Source: Erwinia rhapontici
GTDB lineage: Bacteria > Pseudomonadota > Gammaproteobacteria > Enterobacterales > Enterobacteriaceae
Direction: 5' to 3'
NCBI RefSeq assembly: GCF_012271765.1
Contig: NZ_VRKO01000010.1
Location: 62,001-126,000, forward strand
DNA length: 64,000 bases
Shown: in pieces, positions 17,845 to 26,299 of the stretch
Numbering within the stretch: the first letter of the stretch is position 1
Layout of the letters: every line of letters starts with the position of its first letter
Notes under the pieces: model-generated
Seen by the model: only the letters and a program-made list of their open reading frames with translations
What the model was told of the DNA's origin: nothing
Databases searched by the model: none
Position numbers and translations under genes: made by a program

Positions 17845-19547
17845 GTCATCACATGCGATCGAGAGAACGTTTTGTCAGTGAAATACTACAGGATAGTGGG
17901 TTATTTTCGGAAAAAATATTACACCGGTTACGTGAGGATGAGTCTCTCGGTTGCGGGAATATGTTGGACCGTATTTTGTTACTCAACGTCTGTAAAGAGA
18001 GAGCATTCCTCTTTCTGGACCGCCCGCTCCTTTCCCCGGGAGGAGGATATACACAGGCTCTCAGCCTTAACACATTACAGCAGTATAGAATGTTTCTGGC
18101 GCAGTGGTATTTACAGCATGGAGTGAAAAAAGGGGATGTCATTTCTGTTTGTGTTGAGGATGGTATTACACCGTTTTTACATTATCTTGCATTGACCAGC
18201 CTTGGCGCGACTATCTCACTTATCAATCCAGGAATACCTGCAGATCTCGGGATTCTGTATATGAATGAGAACGGTTTCCTGAAACTGGTCATTGACGCTG
18301 AGACAAGTAAAAAGAGTTCATTTGTCCGGCAATGGCAACAGTCGAATGAAACGCTTGATATTTCGACGGCGGATTTTCACCGGGCGATTTCCCTCCCTGA
18401 GTCGTGGCCATTCGAACCTGAAGATTCCACTCTGGTGATGTTGAGCCATTCTTCCGGCACCACAGGTGTGCCAAAAGCGGTCCGTTTTGAACACCGCCAG
18501 TTCTTTATGGGAAAACGAGTGCGCATTGGCCGCTTTTCAGAGGGGCCAGATGAGCGACTGCTCACTGCCCTTCCTCAGTCACATTCAGCGGCAATCAGCC
18601 ATTTAGAAACGGCAATTCTGCATGGTATCCCCACGTATGTCGTGGGTTCTCAGGATGGAGAAGCTTTACGGCAGGCAATACATGCTTTTTCTCCCACCAC
18701 CGTTGCCGCCTTTCCTCACAGCTATATGACGTTGATCGAAGCGGGGATCGGTGATGCCGAATTTACCACTGTACGCCGATGGTTAAGTATGGGAGATGCC
18801 TCTCATCAAAGCCATATACGCCGGTTGTTGCAGGGGGCGCCGAAATCAAAATATATGGACTCTTTTGGCAGCTCGGAATTGGGAATGGCGTTATTTCGTA
18901 ATGAGTCGCGGATTGATGCCCTGGCCCCTCATCGTTCAATTGGCCGTCCTGTTGATATTGCCGTGGCTAAAATTCTCGATTTTGCAACGGGAGAAGAGGT
19001 GCCTTCCGGAACACCCGGCCTGTTTGCTGTACGTTCACCCACCATTACCTCAGGGTACTGGCAGCAGCCGGAACAGACGAACAGGGCATGGCGAAATGGT
19101 TACTTTGTGACGGGTGATATCGCGCTGTGCAAAAAGGGTGTTTTCTATCATGTCGACCGGGAGGTGGATGTTGTGGTAACACCGTCAGGCAACCTTTATA
19201 CCTTGTTTCTCGAAGAGGTCGCGCAGCAGGTCGATGGCGTCTGTGATGCCGTGGTGGTGGGCGTTGCAGGAAGAACCGCTAACGATCCTGAAATACTGGT
19301 GTTGATTCTGGCAGACAGGGAAGCGACACGTGAGTCCGCTGCACTTTCGCTACAGGTAACGGAGCGTATCTATGAGTCAATGATGAACTCTGGCCCACTT
19401 TTAGCGAAACACGCGATTGCCTCGATCGTTGTGGACAGTCTGGCATTCCTGCCCGTGGGTGCCACAGGTAAAATATTAAAGAGAGAACTGCGTCAGTCTG
19501 CTTTATCGCTTATCAGGATAAACGCTGAAAGAAATTTAATGAATTAA
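17841..19547 (+). CDS. Adenylate-forming (ANL) carboxylate ligase
   Basis: AMP-binding enzyme of 568 residues, likely activating the aminohydroxybenzoate or another acid as acyl-AMP, possibly onward to CoA. Core motifs: LSHSSGTTGVPKAVRF (phosphate loop, about residues 198-213), SFGSSELGMALF, YFVTGDIA and HVDREVDVVVTPSG, and a C-terminal GATGKILKREL carrying the usual catalytic lysine. No carrier-protein domain is fused, and none is encoded in the cluster. It is coupled to the aldolase by an ATGA overlap. Related ligases in 3-amino-4-hydroxybenzoate pathways make amides or catalyse diazotisation; which chemistry applies here is unknown. Confidence 0.85.
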   Translation: MSHHMRSRERFVSEILQDSGLFSEKILHRLREDESLGCGNMLDRILLLNVCKERAFLFLDRPLLSPGGGYTQALSLNTLQQYRMFLAQWYLQHGVKKGDVISVCVEDGITPFLHYLALTSLGATISLINPGIPADLGILYMNENGFLKLVIDAETSKKSSFVRQWQQSNETLDISTADFHRAISLPESWPFEPEDSTLVMLSHSSGTTGVPKAVRFEHRQFFMGKRVRIGRFSEGPDERLLTALPQSHSAAISHLETAILHGIPTYVVGSQDGEALRQAIHAFSPTTVAAFPHSYMTLIEAGIGDAEFTTVRRWLSMGDASHQSHIRRLLQGAPKSKYMDSFGSSELGMALFRNESRIDALAPHRSIGRPVDIAVAKILDFATGEEVPSGTPGLFAVRSPTITSGYWQQPEQTNRAWRNGYFVTGDIALCKKGVFYHVDREVDVVVTPSGNLYTLFLEEVAQQVDGVCDAVVVGVAGRTANDPEILVLILADREATRESAALSLQVTERIYESMMNSGPLLAKHAIASIVVDSLAFLPVGATGKILKRELRQSALSLIRINAERNLMN

Positions 19548-19606
19548 GGTTTTTTCTTAAATACAGCATTCTCTTTAACAGTAATCTATTATCTAAGAGA
19601 GAAAAG

Positions 19607-20323
19607 ATGAAGGAACATACTTTTAACTCGGCAGTGCTTAATTCCGTTATCCAACGACTGAATGATGCTGAAAGCGATGGTTGCCATAATTACGAATGTC
19701 TTGGCCATCATTTTATGATTAACGAGGGCGTTTTTCCTCCCACTCATTTTCAGTCTACAGGGATATTTACCCGTCTGATACCTTATCCTAAAGGTGGCCG
19801 TTTTCTTGAAATAGGATGTGGTGCAGGTGTCACTGCGGTTGTTGCTGCCCTTAGCGGTTGTGCACGAGTTGTTGCCACCGATATTAGCGAAGCAGCGGTG
19901 AACAATACGCGGATGAATGTAGAAAGGCATGGTGTTGATCATATTGTATCGACGCTTCAAAGCGATCTTTTCAATGCGCTCAAGCAAGGCGACCAGTTTG
20001 ATACTATTTTCTGGAATTCAAACTTTGTTTTTGTTCCTGAAGACTATGTTTTCGATAATAAGATACTTCACGCATTTTGCGATGTTGGCTATGCCACACA
20101 TCATCGTTTTTTTAAGGAAGTAAAAAATTATCTGGCTCCTGGTGGTGCGTTGCTGTTGGGGTTCAGCAGTCAGGGGGATATTTCTGCATTGACAGAATTG
20201 CTTGGTCAATATGGTTATCAATATGAAATCGTGGCCTCTGAATTCGGCGGGAATGGCAGTGAAAACCATTTTTATATTATGAAATTGATACCACTTTCTG
20301 TTGATCACCAGGAGGTTATATGA
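19607..20323 (+). CDS. Class I SAM-dependent methyltransferase
   Basis: Predicted small-molecule methyltransferase of 238 residues. The SAM-binding motif FLEIGCGAGVTAVVAALSG is near residues 66-84, followed by the acidic VVATDIS. The position where HemK-like enzymes have NPPY reads FWNSNF, so it is related to the N/Q-methyltransferase branch but altered. A ribosome binding site (GAGAGAAAAG) precedes the ATG. It overlaps the FAD monooxygenase by four bases. O- or N-methylation of the aromatic intermediate is plausible but inferred. Confidence 0.82.
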   Translation: MKEHTFNSAVLNSVIQRLNDAESDGCHNYECLGHHFMINEGVFPPTHFQSTGIFTRLIPYPKGGRFLEIGCGAGVTAVVAALSGCARVVATDISEAAVNNTRMNVERHGVDHIVSTLQSDLFNALKQGDQFDTIFWNSNFVFVPEDYVFDNKILHAFCDVGYATHHRFFKEVKNYLAPGGALLLGFSSQGDISALTELLGQYGYQYEIVASEFGGNGSENHFYIMKLIPLSVDHQEVI

Positions 20324-22008
20324 ATTCACCTGCCATACATCACGCACCCGTCATCATCATCGGCGGTGGGCCTGTTGGGATGATGCTGGCGTTGTTCCTT
20401 GATTATCATGGTGTGCGTAGCCTTATTGTCAACCGAGATAAAGAGACACGCCTTCACCCTAAGGGGAACACACATAACTCCCGGACGATGGAGCACTACC
20501 GTCGTGTCGGAATTTCAGCTGCCATCAGAAAATTAGGTCTCCCATCAACGTATCCCAGAGATATTACCTATTTTACCCGATTAAACAGTTGGGAGCTGGT
20601 GCGCTTCAGCATGCCGTCAGAACAGCAAAGAGCGGTGATAGCACGGGATGATGATGTCACGCATCAAATACCTGAGCCTTTGCTCAGAGCGAATCAAATG
20701 TATGTTGAGCGTTATATGCACAATCATCTCAACGAAAGAGAAAACATAGAGGTGCGCTTCGGCTGGCACGCGGTTTCTTTAGAACAGGATGAGGCTGGCG
20801 TTAACGTCATTATTGAAGACTCTACTCATTCGTCCCGCAGGGAGTCGTGGCGTGCGGATTATCTTATTGGATGTGATGGCAGTCATAGCTTTGTCAGGAA
20901 AACGCTGGGGATAGGTTACCAGGGGACCGACACGGCGATCGCGGGTTTCTTAACGGGAAGAATGTTTTCTTCGCACCTCCGTATTCCGGCATTACACAAC
21001 AGAATATTGCGAGGTAAAGAAGCCTGGATGTACAACGTTATGGCGCCAGGTTTAAGAATGTTGCTTATCAGTTTGAATGGAAAAGATGAATTCGTGTTGT
21101 TATCCAAACCGGGTTCAGAAACGGAAGAGCCGGACGATCAGAAGATGATTCAGCACATACAGGCAGGGTGTGGAGAACCGGTCGATGTTGACATTATCGC
21201 ACATTCAGTATGGCACGGTGGCCTTGCTCAAATTGCAGAGCGTTTTTCTGAAAAGCGGATTCATCTGGCGGGTGATGCGATTCACTTATTTTCCCCAACC
21301 GGCGGGTTTGGCATGAATACCGGCATTGATGATGCGTCAAATCTTGCCTGGAAACTGGCCGCAGTGATTCAGGGGTGGGCGCAGCCCGGGCTGCTGGCCT
21401 CTTATGAAATTGAACGGAGGCCCGTGGCCAGGCGCAATACTGCTGCGGCCCGTCAGCTCACGCAGCGCGCAAGTCGTCTGAAAATACCGGGCGATATTGA
21501 GATTGCAGAGAGTCCGGCGGCGCATCGATCGCGTCTTGAGTTTGGTCAGGCTTTGCAGGTATTTCGTAGTCAGTTCAGTTCGCCCGGCATCGAGCTGGGG
21601 GCTCGCTATGACCAGTCTCCTCTGATTTGTACTGATGGCGAACGTCCTCCATTCGATAACCTTCATGACTATCAGCCCGATAGCACGCCGGGAGGGCGTC
21701 TTCCGCATATCTGGGTGGAGGACGCTAAGGGACATCGGCGATCCCTGTTTGATCTGCTTGGTTCTGGATTTTCTCTGCTGCGTATTGGCGCAGATGCGCC
21801 CGACGTGAGCGATTTTCTCCGTGTGGCGAAAAAAAGAGGGATACCGTTAAAAATCATTGAGCTTCCTGCACCAGATGCATTGTCGTTATATCGCTACCCA
21901 TTACTGCTTATTCGCCCTGATCAGTACATTTGCTGGCGAGGAAATGATAATCCTGAAAACACAGACTCATTATTTTCCCGTGTGACAGGAAGCAAGATGA
22001 GTGAATGA
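20320..22008 (+). CDS. FAD-dependent aromatic monooxygenase (PheA/TfdB family)
   Basis: A 562-residue flavoprotein hydroxylase. Motifs in order: GGGPVGMMLALFLDYHG near residue 12 (GxGxxG dinucleotide fold), IGCDGSHSFVRKTLGI near 186 (DG motif), HLAGDAIHLFSPTGGFGMNTG near 316 (GD motif), and a C-terminal thioredoxin-like domain with LLIRPDQYICWRG. Such enzymes hydroxylate phenols or aminophenols using NAD(P)H and oxygen. In cremeomycin synthesis a flavoprotein hydroxylates 3-amino-4-hydroxybenzoate, so a ring hydroxylation fits. It is translationally coupled to the methyltransferase. Confidence 0.9.
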   Translation: MNSPAIHHAPVIIIGGGPVGMMLALFLDYHGVRSLIVNRDKETRLHPKGNTHNSRTMEHYRRVGISAAIRKLGLPSTYPRDITYFTRLNSWELVRFSMPSEQQRAVIARDDDVTHQIPEPLLRANQMYVERYMHNHLNERENIEVRFGWHAVSLEQDEAGVNVIIEDSTHSSRRESWRADYLIGCDGSHSFVRKTLGIGYQGTDTAIAGFLTGRMFSSHLRIPALHNRILRGKEAWMYNVMAPGLRMLLISLNGKDEFVLLSKPGSETEEPDDQKMIQHIQAGCGEPVDVDIIAHSVWHGGLAQIAERFSEKRIHLAGDAIHLFSPTGGFGMNTGIDDASNLAWKLAAVIQGWAQPGLLASYEIERRPVARRNTAAARQLTQRASRLKIPGDIEIAESPAAHRSRLEFGQALQVFRSQFSSPGIELGARYDQSPLICTDGERPPFDNLHDYQPDSTPGGRLPHIWVEDAKGHRRSLFDLLGSGFSLLRIGADAPDVSDFLRVAKKRGIPLKIIELPAPDALSLYRYPLLLIRPDQYICWRGNDNPENTDSLFSRVTGSKMSE

Positions 22009-22056
22009 AGTTTCACCCGTTGAATTTCTGGGTATCAATGTAGTCAGGAGGATGTC

Positions 22057-22761
22057 ATGAAAATGGAATTAATGAATACTGAACGCGATTTTTCCGAGTG
22101 GGCAATTGATGCAGAAGAAAATGCGGCTGTTTTTTCTCAAATAACACATGATCCGAACCCACTGGTCGTCAATGGTGAGCCTGAAGGTGCATCTATAAAA
22201 TTTCTTCGCACCGGTAAGTCCACGGATGGACGGTATTTAATGGCTGAAGTTGAAGTTCCTCCGGGTTCCGGGCCGCCATTACATGTTCATACTCAAACGG
22301 ATGAGTGGTTTTATACCCCGGAAGGCGGTGTTGTTATGCTGATGGGAACCAAGAAATATGATGATCTGGATAACCCACCCGATATTTCTGGGCGCGATAC
22401 TATCCGCATGGTGCCTATGAAAAAAGGAAGCCTGGTGTTTGGTCCGCGGCATTCTATTCACGGCTACCTTAATGTCACGGATAAGACAATTATTGTTCAG
22501 CTTATCTGGACGCCGGATACTGAGAAGAAATCTATTCTTGGCTATTTCGAATCTATTACCAAACCCATTTTACCGGGTTTAAAGGGGGCAAAGAATAATC
22601 CGATAGTTCAACTCAAGGCCGTAAGCGAAGCACGCGACTATGGGATGATGTTTAGTACTGGTTTTTGGAAATATGCCGAAAGGGTTGAAGATGGAGAAGC
22701 GCCATTCGGTAAAAATATGTCGGAACTTATCACATTGATTAATCCGGCCAAGGTACGTTAA
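22057..22761 (+). CDS. Cupin-domain protein
   Basis: A 234-residue single-domain cupin. The metal-binding motif is PPLHVHTQTDEWFYTPEGG (His 76, His 78, Glu 83) and the second motif is FGPRHSIHGYLNV. Proteins of this type include dioxygenases, isomerases and non-enzymatic binders. GGAGG precedes the ATG by a few bases, indicating strong translation. It is 48 bases after the monooxygenase in the same operon. It might cleave or isomerise the hydroxylated ring, but nothing in the sequence decides this. Confidence 0.8.
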   Translation: MKMELMNTERDFSEWAIDAEENAAVFSQITHDPNPLVVNGEPEGASIKFLRTGKSTDGRYLMAEVEVPPGSGPPLHVHTQTDEWFYTPEGGVVMLMGTKKYDDLDNPPDISGRDTIRMVPMKKGSLVFGPRHSIHGYLNVTDKTIIVQLIWTPDTEKKSILGYFESITKPILPGLKGAKNNPIVQLKAVSEARDYGMMFSTGFWKYAERVEDGEAPFGKNMSELITLINPAKVR

Positions 22762-22788
22762 TACGTCATTTATTAAAGGATCATAGTT

Positions 22789-23553
22789 ATGATGATGTTG
22801 AAAAATAAAACAGCATTAATTACAGGTGCAAGTTCAGGAATCGGGCGTGAAGCGGCGAAAATTTTCGCCAAAGAAGGTGCCGCTTTGGTACTGGTCGCCC
22901 GTCGTGCTGCCGAGCTGGGGTCGCTGGTTGATGAAATTATCTCTTCGGGCGGAAGGGCCGTAATGTTAGCCGCTGACGTAAAGGATGAAGCTTGTGCGAA
23001 AGAAGCGGTGAGATTAGCGGTTCACCATTTTGGTGGGCTGGATATTGCTTTCAACAACGCTGCCACGATGGGCGAAATGGGCGAGACCACCGGTATTTCT
23101 CTGGAAGGCTGGAATGAAACGATAGAGACCAATCTGACCAGTGCGTTTCTTGCGGCTAAATATCAGATTCCCGCGATGCTGCAACGTGGCAATGCGTCAC
23201 TGATCTTTACGTCCTCATTCGTAGGGCATGCCATTGGCTTTCCTGGAATGGCCGCCTACGCTGCAAGCAAAGCGGGTTTGATTGGCCTGACGCGTGCGCT
23301 GGCAGCCGAGTACAGCCCGGCAGGGATCAGGGTTAATGCGTTATTACCAGGAGGAACGGATACAGAAATGGGGCGTTCATCCACCGATACGCCGGAGAAA
23401 GAGGCTTTTATCAATGGGCTTCATGCGATGAAACGCAGGGCAACGCCGGTAGAAATTGCCAATTCTGCAATGTATCTGGCTTCCGAGCTGTCGGCATTTA
23501 CTACCGGCACCGCTTTATTTGTTGACGGTGGTGTGAGCATTAATCGTACGTAA
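22789..23553 (+). CDS. Short-chain dehydrogenase/reductase
   Basis: Classical SDR of 254 residues. The cofactor motif TGASSGIG is at about residues 14-21, NNAATMG near 91, the catalytic Ser in FTSSFVGH and Tyr-x3-Lys in AAYAASKAG near 155, and the C-terminal end is TGTALFVDGGVSINRT. Arg residues in LVARRAAE after the second strand suggest NADP preference. AAAGGATCATAGTT precedes the start. It is the seventh cluster gene and probably reduces a keto or quinone intermediate. Confidence 0.88.
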   Translation: MMMLKNKTALITGASSGIGREAAKIFAKEGAALVLVARRAAELGSLVDEIISSGGRAVMLAADVKDEACAKEAVRLAVHHFGGLDIAFNNAATMGEMGETTGISLEGWNETIETNLTSAFLAAKYQIPAMLQRGNASLIFTSSFVGHAIGFPGMAAYAASKAGLIGLTRALAAEYSPAGIRVNALLPGGTDTEMGRSSTDTPEKEAFINGLHAMKRRATPVEIANSAMYLASELSAFTTGTALFVDGGVSINRT

Positions 23554-23634
23554 TCTGGTTTTTTTCTGCTCTGGCTTTGAATGAGATCGTCAGAGCAGAA
23601 AGTCATATTGGATGCTTTCTATAAGGACGTAATC

Positions 23635-24804
23635 ATGCCTGTGGTTATTTATGTTTTGGCGATGTGTGTTTTTTCAATGACCACCTCCGAGTTTATGGTT
23701 GTCGGTATGATGCCATCGTTAGCGGTCTCGTTGGGCGTTTCCGTCTCTTCTGTCGGTTATCTCGTTTCCGCTTTTGCCGGAGGCGTTGTGGTCGGCGGGC
23801 CGATATTAGCTGTTCTTTTATTTAAAACGTCAAATAAACACGCATTACTTACCCTGGCTTCACTGTTTTGTCTCAGCCAGGCGATCGGTGCTGTGGCCAT
23901 GAATTATAATGTGATGCTATTTTCCCGCATTCTTTCCGGCGTGGTACATTCTGCTTTCTTCGGAGTTGCTTTATCCGTCTGTGCATCTTTGGCTGGCCCG
24001 GAGCGTATAGGTCGGGCATCCGCGATTGTCATGGGGGGATTAATGGTTGCCTCCGTTATCGGATTACCCGCGGCCACCTGGCTTGATCAATATACGTCGT
24101 GGCGTATGAGTTTCTGGATTATTTCCGGATTGATGCTGTTGGGCATCATTGCATGCGCGACTCTGGTTCCTAAACAACCTGTTAAAAGCAGCGCCAGTTT
24201 GAAACAGGAAATAGCGGCATTAGGTAAGGGAGAACTGTGGGCTGCCTGTATCACCAGTGGTTTAGTGGTTGGTGCTGTTTTCGCCATGTTCACTTATCTT
24301 TTTCCCATTCTTACTCAGGTCACCGGTTTCTCTCCGACGACCATCCCGGTGCTTCTGGCGATGTACGGCGCTGCGACGGTGGTCGGTATCATGATAGTAG
24401 GGCGAATAGCGGACAGATATACCATGCGTATCCTGTTCTGCGGGCAAGTTATTCTTATTACGCTGCTGGTGACTTTTGCCCTGAATACGGAGTCCATGGT
24501 GATCAGCACTCTGGCCCTGTTGTTGACAGGTCTGGTGGGATTACCGATGAATCCGGCACTGGCGACACGGGTTATGCGACTGGCGAAAAACAGTTCTTTA
24601 GTCAATACGATATATATTGCTGTCAGTAATGTGGGGATTGTCGTGGGGTCATGGGTAGGGGGGCTGGCGATTGCTGAGGGATATGGACTTCGTTCACCTC
24701 TTTGGATCGGGGGGATACTGGCAGCCTTCGGGTTGTTAAGTATTCTCCCTTTCCTGACCCGACACAGTGCCAGAGCAATGCGAGAGAAAACATTAATGCA
24801 GTGA
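23635..24804 (+). CDS. MFS drug:H+ antiporter-like exporter of the biosynthetic cluster
   Basis: Twelve-helix major facilitator transporter of 389 residues, AraJ/DHA1-like (MTTSEFMVVGMMPSLAVSLGV in helix 1, the loop 2-3 region altered, GPERIGRASAIVMGG in the middle). I start at 23635, where TAAGGACGTAATC provides a well-spaced binding site; an ATG 18 codons upstream does not. It is the last gene of the run and a typical place for a product exporter and self-resistance pump. A long hairpin follows. Confidence 0.88.
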   Translation: MPVVIYVLAMCVFSMTTSEFMVVGMMPSLAVSLGVSVSSVGYLVSAFAGGVVVGGPILAVLLFKTSNKHALLTLASLFCLSQAIGAVAMNYNVMLFSRILSGVVHSAFFGVALSVCASLAGPERIGRASAIVMGGLMVASVIGLPAATWLDQYTSWRMSFWIISGLMLLGIIACATLVPKQPVKSSASLKQEIAALGKGELWAACITSGLVVGAVFAMFTYLFPILTQVTGFSPTTIPVLLAMYGAATVVGIMIVGRIADRYTMRILFCGQVILITLLVTFALNTESMVISTLALLLTGLVGLPMNPALATRVMRLAKNSSLVNTIYIAVSNVGIVVGSWVGGLAIAEGYGLRSPLWIGGILAAFGLLSILPFLTRHSARAMREKTLMQ

Positions 24805-24844
24805 GTGATACCGCATCGGGTTGACCTTTCTCATCCCCTCTCGT

Positions 24845-24880
24845 CGGGAGGCAACGGTGATGCCATCACATTGCCTCCCG
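24845..24880. terminator. Long hairpin between the biosynthetic cluster and cbrC
   Basis: Nested inverted repeats CGGGAGGCAA / TTGCCTCCCG enclosing GTGATG-C-CATCAC, with a small bulge. It lies 40 bases after the exporter stop and 13 before the end of the convergent gene, so it probably ends both transcripts. There is no T-run. Confidence 0.6.
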
Positions 24881-24892
24881 CAGAAACACCTG

Positions 24893-25420
24893 TCAGGAAA
24901 AATCCCAGTTAAACATCACCAATTCGCAATGGCGGCAGACAAACTTATAAACGCCCTGATCGCCACCCGGTTTGTAATCGGCCATAAACTGCGACCAGCT
25001 CTCCTCATCCATTTCGTAATCGCTCATCCACTTTTGACGGGTTTCTGCACTGGCGTCGGCAACATCTTTCGCACTGGCATCGCCGTGATAAACGCAGGCA
25101 TCGTTACAGTGGGTCGCCCAGCTCTGGTCCTGCCATGAACTGTAACCCGGCGTGCGTTCGCAAACTTCCGCCGCGATGGCATCATCAAGTGCTTCATCAT
25201 AAAGATCGTTGAAGCTGCATGCGTACTTAGCGGCTGCGCTGCCATCATGGATGCACCACGGGCACAGGGTGATATCGCTGTCACCGACCCTGTAAATGGT
25301 GCCGTTATAGTGGCGATCAGTGTCTTTACCACAGCAGTTGCAGGTGGCGGCTTGTTGAATAAAGACATCGCGAGCGAAGTCAGCGCTGAGGTAGGTAAAC
25401 TGCGGTAACGGCCTGTTCAT
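24893..25420 (-). CDS. cbrC: CbrC family protein (UPF0167)
   Basis: A 175-residue cysteine-rich protein of the CbrC family, named for a CreBC-regulated E. coli gene that affects colicin E2 tolerance. Paired cysteines CNCCGKD, CPWCIHDGSAAAKY and CRHCELVMFNWDFS suggest metal binding. The start MNRPLPQFTYLSADFA is typical. Molecular role unknown. It is convergent with the biosynthetic cluster and appears unrelated to it. Confidence 0.85.
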   Translation of the reverse strand: MNRPLPQFTYLSADFARDVFIQQAATCNCCGKDTDRHYNGTIYRVGDSDITLCPWCIHDGSAAAKYACSFNDLYDEALDDAIAAEVCERTPGYSSWQDQSWATHCNDACVYHGDASAKDVADASAETRQKWMSDYEMDEESWSQFMADYKPGGDQGVYKFVCRHCELVMFNWDFS

Positions 25421-25696
25421 TAGGGAGCGTCCATAAAGGTTTTAACGGATAATATCGCATCGTTATCCGTCAGAAAACCTTATCATTAAACCTGTAGAGT
25501 AAATTCATAGGATTACATCACCGACAGTATGAACCTTGATGATCTTGTGGCAGAAGATTTGATGAATGATTTCTTTGAGACATTCTATATTGAAACGTAT
25601 TGCTCCGATGTTCCTTGTTTATGAGCCTGCTGAAACTGGCTCCAGACCTGAAGCTGAACGATTAGCGACTAAAAATGTGTGGAGATCCCTCAGGGG

Positions 25697-26299
25697 TCAC
25701 TCCTCCCTCAACATCTTCCCCACATTCCCCCCCGGATGCAGGGTCAGCAACGTCTCCTTGCTGTAGCCACTCTGCGACATCAGTACCGCAATCATCGCGT
25801 CAAATACCGCCAGCACGCTGATAATCGACGTGGTGGCCAGCATATTCAGCGGGTCGATCTCCTGCGATTTTGGCATCAGCAGCAGCCGATCGGCGGCCTG
25901 AGCGATGGCCGAGTGTGCGTTCTCCGTGACGCTAATCAGCGTGCAGCCTTTAGCACGCACCGTTGGCAGCAGCCGCGTGAGTTCATCGGAGTTACCGCCG
26001 CGTGACAGCATAATCAGCACATCGTCGTGGCGCAGAAAACCGATATCGCCGTGGGCGGCATCGGCAGCGCTGAGCCAGATGGCGGGATGCTCAACGCAGG
26101 CCAGCATATGGGCGATTTTACGCGCCGCAATGCCGGAGGTGCCGATGCCGGTGACGGCAATCTTGCCGCGACAGGCGGCGAGGGCATTCAGCACCGCCAG
26201 CCACTGCTGACGGTCAAGCTGTGTTTCCAGTGCGGCCAGCGCCTGGCGGTAGGTATTCCAGCCTGTGGTGGCCTGTTGCCAGCTCTGTTCCGGCGTCAT
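25697..26299 (-). CDS. SIS-domain sugar-phosphate isomerase (KpsF/GutQ-like, no CBS domains)
   Basis: A 200-residue SIS-domain protein with VTGIGTSGIAARKIAHML, SAADAAHGDIGFLRHDDVLIMLSRGG and LHPGGNVGK, resembling the isomerase half of the arabinose-5-phosphate isomerases KpsF and GutQ. The CBS pair of those enzymes is absent. Its ATG overlaps the kinase stop by one base (TAATG). As last gene of the sugar operon it probably interconverts the phosphorylated ketose and aldose. Confidence 0.87.
   Translation of the reverse strand: MTPEQSWQQATTGWNTYRQALAALETQLDRQQWLAVLNALAACRGKIAVTGIGTSGIAARKIAHMLACVEHPAIWLSAADAAHGDIGFLRHDDVLIMLSRGGNSDELTRLLPTVRAKGCTLISVTENAHSAIAQAADRLLLMPKSQEIDPLNMLATTSIISVLAVFDAMIAVLMSQSGYSKETLLTLHPGGNVGKMLREE

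Noticed and set aside
25529-25624. 31-codon acidic open frame upstream of cbrC
   Set aside because: Too short to support, no clear ribosome binding site, no recognisable family; it might be a gene remnant but nothing decides it.
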